This document shows positions 9,501 through 16,795 of a stretch of 35,486 bases of DNA, piece by piece (the stretch's first letter is position 1; each line of letters begins with the position of its first letter). The notes beneath the pieces are model-generated. The model saw only the letters and a list, made by a program, of their open reading frames with translations. It searched no databases and was not told the origin of the DNA. The position numbers were made by a program, and so were the translations under genes. The DNA is from JBECKS01 sp040235395 (lineage in GTDB: Bacteria; Pseudomonadota; Gammaproteobacteria; Pseudomonadales; JBECKS01), in NCBI GenBank assembly GCA_040235395.1, contig JBECKS010000030.1, positions 1 through 35,486 of the forward strand. The letters run 5' to 3'.

Positions 9501-9912
9501 TAATGGCCGCTTCAAGCGCAAAGAAAATGAATGTAAATGAAGCGTAAATCAGAGACGACAGCGTAGATCCTAAATAACCAAAGCCTGCACCTCGAGTAAG
9601 TAAATCAATATCGATTCCAGATTTTGCTGCGTGGTAACAGATAGGAATACCACTAAAAAAAATAATGATGGATACCGCAGCAATCGCCCACATGGCATTT
9701 TCAAAACCATAGGCGAGTGTGATGGCGCCACCAATCGCTTCTAGTGCAAGAAAGGAAACAATTCCTAAAGCGGTATTGGCGATTCGTCCAATGGACCATT
9801 TTCGTGCATGTTTTGCAGTAAAACGCAGCGCAAAATCTTCAAGCGTTTCATTTGCAACCCATTGATTGTACTGGCGATGGGCGGGAAAAACTTTATGCTC
9901 TACTGCCGACAT
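6523..9912 (-). CDS. NCS1-transporter-fused hybrid histidine kinase with Cys-rich cluster
   Basis: 1129-residue membrane sensor kinase. Residues about 25-480 form a multi-helix transporter-like domain resembling the NCS1 nucleobase/hydantoin permeases (N-terminal amphipathic stretch, then roughly a dozen hydrophobic helices). A cluster of nine Cys lies within residues 503-542 (first CECKIC, last CRDQC), which looks able to bind Zn or an Fe-S centre. Two more membrane helices (about 570-630) and a coiled segment lead to HisKA with SHELRTPLN (H688). An HATPase domain follows (N box LINLISNAIKF, GIGI, GTGLGLS), then a receiver with acceptor D975 (VFLDIFMP). The last 90 residues are helical with no standard HPt motif. 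An AGGAG site precedes the ATG. It overlaps its regulator gene and diverges from the porin-urt-ure run. The ligand is unknown; a nucleobase, ureide or urea is plausible. Confidence 0.88.
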   Translation of the reverse strand: MSAVEHKVFPAHRQYNQWVANETLEDFALRFTAKHARKWSIGRIANTALGIVSFLALEAIGGAITLAYGFENAMWAIAAVSIIIFFSGIPICYHAAKSGIDIDLLTRGAGFGYLGSTLSSLIYASFTFIFFALEAAIMSSALEILFGIPILLAYIISAIIVIPLVTHGITRISRFQLLTQPLWALLQFIPLVIVFLNHQDSLDTWFEFTGSAQKNSQTGFNIFLFGAAAAVIFPLIAQNGEQVDYLRFLPDEKKDTFSWWLALLFSGPGWIFIGILKLVAGSFLAVLAMDYGISPDQADDPTRMYIVVFEYLFHNKEIALIVACFFVIISQLKINVTNAYAGSLAWSNFFSRLTNNHPGRIVWLFFNVSIAVLLMELGVYKAFENILITFSSLVLSWIGALVADLVINWHLGLRPKVLEFKRGKLYDINPVGFFSMLLASFIGITAEIGIYGSYIKALAPFIAFFLPFLTAPLIAYLTKGKYYLHKSYLDQDTDNRIKISERCECKICRNVFDKEDILHCPYYAGDICSLCCSLESLCRDQCRPDAGIREQLNAIFIRLLPEKMANLLQSKVGHFFSIFSLTSLLISTLLLMVFFTLNIQDENVLFIISKVLWQVFFLLSIVMGILIWLYVLAENTKAKALDELQNNAALLEKEIITNKQTSRQLELAKEAADSANQSKTRYLSSVSHELRTPLNTVFGYAQLLEKNENLPPKAREAASVILRSSEHLADIIEGLLEISKIEAKRLKYIHKESVNIRLTVEQIVQMFHQQANEKGITFTYEGIEQLPDYASTDQKRFRQILINLISNAIKFTNQGGVCLKISYRNQVAKFVVEDSGIGIKPEDFERIFDPFEQVDDNKNEFRLGTGLGLSISRLLSELLGGDIAVESEYGIGSRFTLSILLPKSTQVSSKRNTSLPVIGYKGPRKTILIADDQLKHRQLICEWLIPLGFTLIQAENGRQAIEKLDELAIDLVFLDIFMPEYNGWEVAEYIKTNGINVPIIMISGNAIEIDEDKMEARLHDAYIIKPVRFDTLLEKIGHHLKLTWLHDIDINLKKPDKTPEPQDINFPDEEILKKITEYCTIGFLNGVHEVIDGLKNSSDFSDFICYAESYLGKLDLVGLKSFIEQEGKR

Positions 9913-9941
9913 TCAAACTCCTGAACCAATTTGGGGCGGTT

Positions 9942-9962
9942 AAACCAGAGCTCCTCTGGTTT
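9942..9962. promoter_or_regulatory. 9-bp inverted repeat in kinase 5' leader
   Basis: Perfect inverted repeat: arms AAACCAGAG and CTCTGGTTT separated by CTC. It lies 29 bases upstream of the kinase ATG on the minus strand, and far upstream of the porin on the plus strand. It could be an operator, or a hairpin in the kinase mRNA leader. On the plus strand only a short T-rich stretch follows, so it is a weak terminator at best. The symmetry is seen directly; the role is inferred. Confidence 0.45.
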
Positions 9963-10000
9963 TCCTTTACCCATCATGATTAATGCAGGTTTCGAGCCAA

Positions 10001-10018
10001 ATACGTTATTTAACGTAT
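10001..10018. promoter_or_regulatory. 18-bp palindrome, candidate operator for the adjacent LuxR-type regulator
   Basis: Perfect palindrome ATACGTTA-TT-TAACGTAT in the 204-base gap between the divergent kinase and porin genes. Length and two-fold symmetry suit a dimeric helix-turn-helix protein of the NarL/LuxR class, and the regulator gene is in the divergent operon. It sits about 100 bases before the porin start, where an activator site would be expected. The symmetry is seen; binding is inferred. I see no convincing sigma-70 or sigma-54 promoter beside it. Confidence 0.5.
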
Positions 10019-10116
10019 ACGAAATGGCTTAATACCGCATTGTTGTCACAGCACCCATTTCCAATAATTCCATCCGAACCTAGCTACTTTTTATTAATCA
10101 AGGAGTCATTCCCCTT

Positions 10117-11082
10117 ATGAAAACTTTTAAAAAAATATCACCACTTAAACTTTCATCTGCCTTTTTGGGAGCATCCATGATGACTTCTGTGGCACAAGCC
10201 GATATTGAATTAACAGACAGTCTGAGCATTTCTGGTTTCATCGACATGTCGACTTACTACGAAGATCCGGATAATTCACCTAGCACAAACACATCAGGCC
10301 TGGATCAGTTCGAGATGGATTTTATGTATGATTTTGGTGAGGGGCTAACTGCTCAGGTTGATTTGCAATACACAAATCCAGATCCGGTAGATCCTACGGT
10401 AGGTGGAACAGCGGTTGAGCAGGGCTTTTTTGTTTACTCAGTTAGCGATGCGCTTTCATTTAAAGCAGGTCGCTTCCTTGCTTACTCAGGTTGGGAAGCT
10501 GCTGAGCCAACGGGCTTATATCAATATTCCGCATCACCCTTAGCCTCTACTTTCTATGGTGGTTATCAGCAGGGTGCATCAGTTTTATACGCGTCTGATA
10601 CTTTTGAAGTGGCAGCCACTATTGCCAACTCCTTGGTTGATGGCCTTGAAACCGATTCCAAGAAAGCCGGTGTAGAAACCATGCTTGCTTTTATGCCTAC
10701 AGAAGAGCTTACCTTAAAAGCTTTTTACTTAACTGAAGCAGACGATGACACAGTTGATGTATGGGGAAGTTATACCATGGATAACTTCACCTTCGCACTT
10801 GAGTATGCCATGAGTGACTACGCAGATGACTCTGAAGCAAGTGGTTATCTGGCAATGGTTAATTATGCGATGGATAAGCTGGGTTTAACGCTTCGCTACC
10901 ATGCCTTGGAAGCAGAAGATGCTGCTGGAACCACTACTACGGATACCAGTGGTATTACTTTCTCACCGAGTTACGCCCTTCATGAAAATCTTTTAATTGT
11001 GGCTGAATATCGCGTTGATACTGACGACTTGACTGATGAAGACACAACATCAGCTGCTTTAGAAGCATTAATTTCTTACTAG
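10117..11082 (+). CDS. Outer-membrane porin, probable urea/amide channel
   Basis: 321-residue beta-barrel protein. It has a signal peptide with Ala-Gln-Ala cleavage after residue 28, then alternating hydrophobic/polar strands rich in Tyr, Asp and Gly (for example SGFIDMSTYYED, FEMDFMYDFGEG, FSPSYALHENLLIVAEYR). It ends in LISY, where a terminal aromatic residue is typical of outer-membrane barrels. It is first in the run leading to urtA. Porins next to short-chain amide/urea ABC transporters are known (FmdC of Methylophilus), so it probably passes urea or small amides across the outer membrane. An AGGAG-like site precedes the ATG at a slightly long distance. Barrel assignment is strong; substrate is from context. 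Confidence 0.82.
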   Translation: MKTFKKISPLKLSSAFLGASMMTSVAQADIELTDSLSISGFIDMSTYYEDPDNSPSTNTSGLDQFEMDFMYDFGEGLTAQVDLQYTNPDPVDPTVGGTAVEQGFFVYSVSDALSFKAGRFLAYSGWEAAEPTGLYQYSASPLASTFYGGYQQGASVLYASDTFEVAATIANSLVDGLETDSKKAGVETMLAFMPTEELTLKAFYLTEADDDTVDVWGSYTMDNFTFALEYAMSDYADDSEASGYLAMVNYAMDKLGLTLRYHALEAEDAAGTTTTDTSGITFSPSYALHENLLIVAEYRVDTDDLTDEDTTSAALEALISY

Positions 11083-11096
11083 GATTTACCACAACA

Positions 11097-11128
11097 TGAT
11101 GGTGAGCCATGAGGCTGGCTCACCATCA
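11097..11128 (+). other. 13-bp stem-loop between porin and urtA
   Basis: Perfect 13-base stem (arms 11097-11109 and 11116-11128, beginning TGATGGTGAGCCA) with a six-base loop, starting 14 bases after the porin stop and ending 25 bases before the urtA start. There is no U-run after it, so it is not a classical terminator. It may act as a 3' stabiliser for the porin message or as an RNA-processing or attenuation point that sets porin:UrtA ratio. An ATG at 11109 falls inside it and is unlikely to be a start. Confidence 0.6.
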
Positions 11129-11153
11129 ATCTCAATTTACCCAGGAGTTTAAT

Positions 11154-12437
11154 ATGAAAATGTCATTTTTGAAGAAGCTTGTGATTTCTTCTGCAATGCT
11201 GGCTTCCAGTATGAGTTTTGCCGCAGAAGACACGATTAAAGTGGGTGTTTTACATTCACTGTCTGGCACCATGGCGATTAGTGAAACCACGCTGAAAGAC
11301 ACGATGGAAATGCTCGTTGAAGATCAGAACAAGAAAGGAGGTTTGTTAGGAAAAAAACTTGAAGCGGTTGTTGTTGATCCTGCATCTAACTGGCCTTTGT
11401 TTGCTGAAAAAGCGCGTGAGCTGATTCAGAAAGATAAAGTGGATGTTGTGTTTGGATGCTGGACTTCTGTTTCCAGGAAGTCAGTGCTTCCTGTGTTTGA
11501 AGAATTAAACAGCATTCTTTTCTATCCAGTTCAGTATGAAGGCGAAGAATCTTCCAAAAACGTTTTCTATACGGGTGCTGCACCAAATCAACAGGCAATT
11601 CCTGCAGTGGATTACTTGATGAAAGAAGTGGGTGTTAAGCGTTGGGTTCTGGCGGGAACTGATTACGTTTACCCGAGAACAACCAACAAGATTCTTGAAG
11701 CTTATCTGAAAGCAAAAGGTGTTAGCGAGAGCGACATCATGATTAATTACACGCCATTTGGACATTCAGATTGGCAGTCAATTGTATCTGACATCAAGAA
11801 ATTTGGCTCAGCTGGTAAGAAGACAGCTGTAGTTTCAACTATCAATGGTGATGCTAACGTTCCTTTCTATAAGGAATTAGCTAACCAGGGTATCAAGGCG
11901 GAAGATATTCCAGTGGTTGCCTTCTCTGTTGGCGAAGAAGAGCTTTCTGGTATTGATACAGGTCCATTAGTTGGACACCTTGCAGCATGGAACTATTTCA
12001 TGAGCGTTGATAACAAGGACAACAAAGCCTTTATCAAGAAATGGCAGAAGTACACCAAGAACAAAAAACGCGTAAGCAATGACCCAATGGAAGCGCATTA
12101 CATTGGCTTCAATATGTGGGTGAAAGCAGTTGAAAAAGCAGGAACAACGGATCCTGAAGCTGTACAGAAAGCCATGATTGGTATTAAGGCACCTAACCTC
12201 ACTGGTGGCGAAGCTGTGATGGGTAAAAATCACCACATTACCAAGCCTGTTTTAATTGGTGAGATTCAAGATGATGGTCAGTTTGACGTGGTTTGGGAAA
12301 CCGAAGGCTTAGTACCGGGTGATGCATGGTCTGATTTCCTTCCAGGTTCCAAAGATATTATTTCTGATTGGACACCACCCATCTCATGCGGTAACTACAA
12401 CACCAAAACCAAGAAGTGTAGTGGACAGAATTATTAA
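11154..12437 (+). CDS. urtA: Urea ABC transporter, substrate-binding protein
   Basis: 427-residue periplasmic binding protein of the amide/urea subgroup of branched-chain amino-acid-type ABC systems. The Sec signal has likely cleavage after SFA (residue 23), then DTIKVGVLHSLSGTMAISE, the standard opening of UrtA. Later segments GCWTSVSRKSVLPVFEE, FYPVQYEGEE and SNDPMEAHYIGFNMW are those of urea-binding UrtA proteins. A further in-frame ATG exists 45 bases upstream but falls inside the stem-loop, would spoil the signal peptide and lacks a ribosome site; the chosen ATG follows CAGGAG. Sixteen bases of spacing to other genes are not shared: a structured 112-base gap precedes urtB. It binds urea for UrtBCDE. 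Confidence 0.95.
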   Translation: MKMSFLKKLVISSAMLASSMSFAAEDTIKVGVLHSLSGTMAISETTLKDTMEMLVEDQNKKGGLLGKKLEAVVVDPASNWPLFAEKARELIQKDKVDVVFGCWTSVSRKSVLPVFEELNSILFYPVQYEGEESSKNVFYTGAAPNQQAIPAVDYLMKEVGVKRWVLAGTDYVYPRTTNKILEAYLKAKGVSESDIMINYTPFGHSDWQSIVSDIKKFGSAGKKTAVVSTINGDANVPFYKELANQGIKAEDIPVVAFSVGEEELSGIDTGPLVGHLAAWNYFMSVDNKDNKAFIKKWQKYTKNKKRVSNDPMEAHYIGFNMWVKAVEKAGTTDPEAVQKAMIGIKAPNLTGGEAVMGKNHHITKPVLIGEIQDDGQFDVVWETEGLVPGDAWSDFLPGSKDIISDWTPPISCGNYNTKTKKCSGQNY

Positions 12438-12464
12438 TGCTTAGGAGGTAAGCGCAACCACAGG

Positions 12465-12509
12465 GCAGGTGACATTGGTGAGACTATCCCCCCCGCTAAT
12501 GTTACCTGC
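12465..12509 (+). other. Stem-loop between urtA and urtB
   Basis: Long inverted repeat: arm GCAGGTGACATT (12465-12476) pairs with AATGTTACCTGC (12498-12509) through eleven Watson-Crick pairs and one G-U pair, and can extend inward. No U-run follows. Stem-loops at this place, after a binding-protein gene and before its permease genes, commonly protect the upstream mRNA so that the binding protein is made in excess. That role is inferred here. Confidence 0.6.
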
Positions 12510-12549
12510 TTACTGTCAAACCTGGCTTTTCTGTTTAAAGAAGTGAATT

Positions 12550-14178
12550 ATGCTTTTATCCCTACGAAAATTTTCAAGCTTGTTTTTTCTGGGTACCTGT
12601 CTTTTTTTTATTTCAAGTCCATCTGCTTTTTCCTTTCCCTTACTTTCAGACGATATCAAGAACGTACTTGTTGATGGTTCCTACAGTGAGAAGTCGGAAG
12701 CTTTCACAAACCTGTCAGATCTAGCTGTTGAAAATGATGGAACGCTTGAATTTCTGCAGCAGGCACTTGAAGGTAATGTGGTTTTTCATAAGGAAGAAAA
12801 ACTGTTCTATGTCATAAAGGAAATCGATGATGCTTATCAACTCACAGCAGTTTCCAGTGATGAAATTATTGATATCGATAGCAAGGATGGTTATGGAAAG
12901 CTGAAAACCAATAATCAGGTCAGGCAGAGTCTCAGGCAGGATATTGCCAGACTGCAAATGAAATCATCTTCAGCACAACTTAGAAAGTTGGCACTGGAAG
13001 AGATTATAAAGAACCCCTCGGAGGAAAATGTTGAGTTAGTAAAAGGATTTTATGAGAACGAACAGGATCCAGATGTTAAGGAGAGCATGGAACTTTTTCT
13101 GAGTTTGGGTGTTATAAAATTTTCTGACGATGAAGCTGAATTGAATTCAGCTATCGAAAGTCTTGCAGGAAATCTTGAACCAGTTGTTATCAATGAGTTG
13201 AAAGTTTTCAGCGATGAAACCGAAGTGAGTGCTTTAAAGAAAAAAGCGGATATTGCTATTAGTGCCATTGAATCAAAAATCCGTTTCTACGAAAAAATCG
13301 AGATACTTTATTTTGGTTTGAGTTTTGGTTCTGTACTTGTACTCGCGGGTATAGGGCTAGCTATTACTTTTGGTGTAATGGGTGTGATTAACATGGCGCA
13401 TGGTGAGCTCATCATGTTGGGTGCCTACACTACTTATGTGATTCAACAGCTGATGCCAGACCATATTGGTTTATCCATTATTGTTGCCATTCCCTGTGCG
13501 TTTATGGTGTCGGCGTTAGCCGGTATTGCGATGGAACGACTTGTCATACGACATCTTTATGGCCGTACCCTGGAAACCCTGTTAGCCACTTTTGGTATTA
13601 GCCTGATCTTGCAACAGGCCGTGAGGACAGTTTTTTCTCCACTCAATAAAACAGTGGTGACACCCGACTGGATGAGTGGGCTGCTGGAAATCAACAGCGT
13701 GTTATCACTTACCTGGAATCGGCTTTACATCATTATTTTCTGCATGCTGGTTTTCTTTTTATTACTTTTGATTATGAATAAAACCTCACTTGGCTTGCAA
13801 GTGAGAGCGGTGGCACAGAACAGGAACATGGCAAGAGCAATGGGCGTTCGTTCATCAAGGGTTGATGTACTTACATTTGGTTTAGGTTCTGGAATTGCTG
13901 GCGTTGCCGGCGTGGCTTTAAGTCTGCTAACCAACGTTGGGCCGAATCTGGGGCAAGCTTATATCATTGATTCTTTCATGGTGGTTGTTTTTGGCGGCGT
14001 CGGAAATCTTTTCGGTACTTTGCTAGCAGGCATGAGTCTTGGTGTGATGAACAAGGTACTTGAACCATGGACAGGCGCAGTACTCGCCAAGATTTTTATT
14101 CTGCTGTTCATCATTCTTTTTATTCAGAAAAGACCTCAGGGTTTATTCCCGCAACGTGGTAGAGCGGCGGAGAATTAA
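12550..14178 (+). CDS. urtB: Urea ABC transporter permease UrtB
   Basis: 542-residue inner-membrane permease of the LivH-like class. A signal-like hydrophobic N-terminus is followed by about 220 residues of soluble, presumably periplasmic sequence, then the permease proper from about residue 255 (LAGIGLAITFGVMGVINMAHGE is the family hallmark region). Motifs GRTLETLLATFGISL and VRAVAQNRNMARAMGVRS mark the coupling region for the ATPases. The long N-terminal domain is typical of proteobacterial UrtB and distinguishes it from plain LivH. Only two bases separate it from urtC. It pairs with UrtC to form the urea channel. Confidence 0.95.
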   Translation: MLLSLRKFSSLFFLGTCLFFISSPSAFSFPLLSDDIKNVLVDGSYSEKSEAFTNLSDLAVENDGTLEFLQQALEGNVVFHKEEKLFYVIKEIDDAYQLTAVSSDEIIDIDSKDGYGKLKTNNQVRQSLRQDIARLQMKSSSAQLRKLALEEIIKNPSEENVELVKGFYENEQDPDVKESMELFLSLGVIKFSDDEAELNSAIESLAGNLEPVVINELKVFSDETEVSALKKKADIAISAIESKIRFYEKIEILYFGLSFGSVLVLAGIGLAITFGVMGVINMAHGELIMLGAYTTYVIQQLMPDHIGLSIIVAIPCAFMVSALAGIAMERLVIRHLYGRTLETLLATFGISLILQQAVRTVFSPLNKTVVTPDWMSGLLEINSVLSLTWNRLYIIIFCMLVFFLLLLIMNKTSLGLQVRAVAQNRNMARAMGVRSSRVDVLTFGLGSGIAGVAGVALSLLTNVGPNLGQAYIIDSFMVVVFGGVGNLFGTLLAGMSLGVMNKVLEPWTGAVLAKIFILLFIILFIQKRPQGLFPQRGRAAEN

Positions 14179-14180
14179 TC

Positions 14181-15269
14181 ATGAGTCGAAGCTCTTTTTT
14201 TCAAGACGACAAACAGGGAAAGATTTTTTTTGGCCTTCTGTTTGTTATCAGTTTGCTAGTTTCTTTATTGAATCTTTTTGTTCCCGAAGGAAATGTTTTT
14301 CACGTTTCTACGTATACAGTAACCCTTCTAGGAAAATACCTTTGTTACGGATTACTGGCGATAGCTGTTGATCTGGTATGGGGTTATCTCGGCATATTAA
14401 GTTTAGGACATGGAGCATTTTTTGCCCTTGGTGGTTATGCCATGGGTATGTATCTCATGCGTCAAATTGGCGACCGTGGTGTTTACGGAAATCCAGAGTT
14501 GCCAGACTTTATGGTTTTTCTTAATTGGAAAGAACTCCCCTGGTTCTGGTATGGCTTTGATCATTTCTGGATAGCGATGTTGATGGTGGCTTTTGCCCCG
14601 GGCTTACTTGCATATTGTTTTGCTTTTCTGGCGTTTCGTTCACGTGTCACCGGCGTTTACCTTTCTATTATGACGCAGGCATTGACCTATGCCTTGCTCT
14701 TGGCATTTTTCAGGAACGAAATGGGTTTTGGCGGCAATAATGGTTTAACCGATTTCAAGGACATACTTGGTTTCAGTTTGCAGGAAGATTCTACTCGTGT
14801 TGTGCTTTTCTTATCGTCTGCTGTGGCATTGGCTTTAGGTTATCTAGCCTGTCGTTTCATCATTAACTCCAGATTGGGTTTATTAACGATTGCGATTCGT
14901 GATGCAGAAAACCGAAGCCGTTTTATTGGTTATAAGGTGGAAAGTGCCAAGACATGGATGTTTACTTTTTCTGCCGTACTGGCAGGTGTTGCTGGTGCCT
15001 TGTATGTGCCGCAAGTTGGCATTATTAACCCGAATGAATTTTCACCACTGAATTCGATTGAACTGATTGTGTGGGTTGCTGTTGGTGGACGAGCAACCTT
15101 GGTAGGTGCTGTTCTGGGTGCACTGGTTGTGAATTATGGTAAAAGTTATTTCACCGCAGCTTTGCCCGAAGTATGGCTCTTTGCTTTGGGCGGTTTGTTT
15201 ATCGTGGTCACACTTTATTTCCCTAAAGGAATTATTGGTATGAAAAAATTCTGGGGGAAAAAGGCATGA
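14181..15269 (+). CDS. urtC: Urea ABC transporter permease UrtC
   Basis: 362-residue permease of the LivM-like class, partner of UrtB. About ten hydrophobic segments are visible. DLVWGYLGILSLGHGAFFAL near residue 68 and the GVYLSIMTQALTYALLLAF region are typical of UrtC, as is the loop IAIRDAENRSRFIGYKV that contacts the ATPase. A GGAG ribosome site lies at the end of urtB. Its stop overlaps the urtD ATG by four bases (ATGA), indicating translational coupling. Confidence 0.95.
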   Translation: MSRSSFFQDDKQGKIFFGLLFVISLLVSLLNLFVPEGNVFHVSTYTVTLLGKYLCYGLLAIAVDLVWGYLGILSLGHGAFFALGGYAMGMYLMRQIGDRGVYGNPELPDFMVFLNWKELPWFWYGFDHFWIAMLMVAFAPGLLAYCFAFLAFRSRVTGVYLSIMTQALTYALLLAFFRNEMGFGGNNGLTDFKDILGFSLQEDSTRVVLFLSSAVALALGYLACRFIINSRLGLLTIAIRDAENRSRFIGYKVESAKTWMFTFSAVLAGVAGALYVPQVGIINPNEFSPLNSIELIVWVAVGGRATLVGAVLGALVVNYGKSYFTAALPEVWLFALGGLFIVVTLYFPKGIIGMKKFWGKKA

Positions 15270-16096
15270 CTATTACCGAGACAGCACAGAATTTGATTCG
15301 ACGTGATCGTGTTTTCGAATTCCTGATTCCACCTACGCCACCGAATCTCGATTTAACGCATAACACCATTCTTTATCTTGAAGACATTTCTGTCAGCTTT
15401 GATGGTTTCAAGGCAATCAATAATCTCAATCTTTATATCGAAGCAGGGGAGCTGCGTTGCATCATTGGGCCCAATGGTGCGGGCAAATCAACCATGATGG
15501 ATATCATCACCGGTAAAACTCGCCCCGATGCAGGTACAGCATGGTTTGGCCAAAGTATTAACCTGTTGGCATTAACAGAAGCAGAGATTGCTCAGGCAGG
15601 CATTGGCAGAAAATTCCAGAAGCCAACGGTTTTTGAAATGCTTACGGTGAGTCAGAACCTGGAACTTGCGATGGCGCAGGATAAACGTGTGCTTGCTTTA
15701 TTGTTTGCGCGTTTAAGCAAGTTACAGCAAGAGAAAATAAATCACACACTCAACATCATTAATCTTTACAACATGAAGGATGAGTTGGCAGAACGTTTAT
15801 CTCATGGACAGAAGCAATGGCTGGAAATTGGCATGCTGCTGATGCAGGAACCGCAACTTCTATTGGTGGATGAACCTGTTGCAGGGATGACGCATCAGGA
15901 AATGGATCGCACAGCAGAATTATTAACGTCACTGGCTGGAGAGCGTTCAGTGGTTGTTGTTGAGCACGATATGGATTTTGTTCGTTCCATTGCAAAAAAA
16001 GTGACTGTCTTGCATCAAGGTTCTGTGCTTGCAGAAGGAAGCATGGACCAGATACAGCAAGACAGGCACGTTATCGAAGTTTATCTGGGGGAATGA
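15266..16096 (+). CDS. urtD: Urea ABC transporter ATPase UrtD
   Basis: 276-residue ABC ATPase of the LivG-like class. Walker A is GPNGAGKST, the signature is the UrtD/LivG variant LSHGQKQWLEIG, Walker B is LLLVDEP, and the switch His is in VVEHDMDFV. About 32 residues precede the ABC fold, as usual in UrtD. The start is taken at the ATGA overlap with urtC. Three bases separate it from urtE. It powers urea import with UrtE. Confidence 0.94.
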   Translation: MTITETAQNLIRRDRVFEFLIPPTPPNLDLTHNTILYLEDISVSFDGFKAINNLNLYIEAGELRCIIGPNGAGKSTMMDIITGKTRPDAGTAWFGQSINLLALTEAEIAQAGIGRKFQKPTVFEMLTVSQNLELAMAQDKRVLALLFARLSKLQQEKINHTLNIINLYNMKDELAERLSHGQKQWLEIGMLLMQEPQLLLVDEPVAGMTHQEMDRTAELLTSLAGERSVVVVEHDMDFVRSIAKKVTVLHQGSVLAEGSMDQIQQDRHVIEVYLGE

Positions 16097-16099
16097 TCT

Positions 16100-16795
16100 A
16101 TGCTTCAGATAAAAACACTAAATCAGTTTTATGGAGAAAGTCACACCCTTTGGGATGTAGACCTCACTATTGAAGAAAAAAAATGTACCTGCCTGATGGG
16201 CAGGAATGGCGTTGGAAAAACAACCCTTTTGAATTGTGTGATGGGTCAACTTCCACTTAAGAGTGGTGAAATTATTTATCAGGATAAACCCCTGCATAAA
16301 CTCAATATGGAAGAGCGTGCTCGCATGGGTATAGGTTATGTCCCTCAAGGCAGGCAGATTTTTCCCTTATTAACAGTTGAAGAAAATCTCAGGATTGGTT
16401 TATCAGCACGTAGCGATAAAGTGCGAGAGATTCCTGCTTTTATTTTTGAACTTTTTCCTGTGTTAAAGGAAATGATGCACAGGCGAGGGGGAGATCTTTC
16501 TGGTGGTCAACAACAACAGCTAGCTATTGGGCGCGCGCTCGTACTTGATCCCAAGTTACTTATTCTTGATGAACCTACAGAAGGTATTCAGCCGAATGTG
16601 GTGTCTGAGATTGGCGATGTCATTCGAAAACTTAACAGTGAACTTGGCATGACAGTGTTACTCGTTGAGCAGAAATTACCTTTCGTGCGCAAGGTAGCCG
16701 ATGTTTTTTATATTCTCGATCGTGGTGAGATCAAGGCATCGGGTGATGTAACGACACTTGATGAAAAGTTAATCAAGGAGTACCTCACGGTATGA
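16100..16795 (+). CDS. urtE: Urea ABC transporter ATPase UrtE
   Basis: 231-residue ABC ATPase of the LivF-like class. Walker A is GRNGVGKTT, the signature is LSGGQQQQLAIGRAL, Walker B is LLILDEPTEGIQPN, and the switch is LLVEQKLPFV. The Q-rich signature and EGIQPN are typical of UrtE. Its stop overlaps the ureD ATG by four bases, physically joining the transporter and urease genes into one translational chain. That is good evidence that the transporter handles urea and not amino acids. Confidence 0.94.
   Translation: MLQIKTLNQFYGESHTLWDVDLTIEEKKCTCLMGRNGVGKTTLLNCVMGQLPLKSGEIIYQDKPLHKLNMEERARMGIGYVPQGRQIFPLLTVEENLRIGLSARSDKVREIPAFIFELFPVLKEMMHRRGGDLSGGQQQQLAIGRALVLDPKLLILDEPTEGIQPNVVSEIGDVIRKLNSELGMTVLLVEQKLPFVRKVADVFYILDRGEIKASGDVTTLDEKLIKEYLTV

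Noticed and set aside
10034..10060. TGGC...GC pattern before the porin, like a sigma-54 promoter
   Set aside because: The distance between the GG and GC elements is one base short and the rest matches poorly, so it does not meet the sigma-54 consensus.
11109..11153. Upstream in-frame ATG for urtA
   Set aside because: It lies inside the stem-loop, has no ribosome site, and would place 15 polar residues ahead of a complete signal peptide.
12441..12545. GGAGG after urtA and a 22-codon GTG frame ending just before urtB
   Set aside because: The GGAGG is about 30 bases from the GTG and the frame overlaps the stem-loop; no sign of coding.
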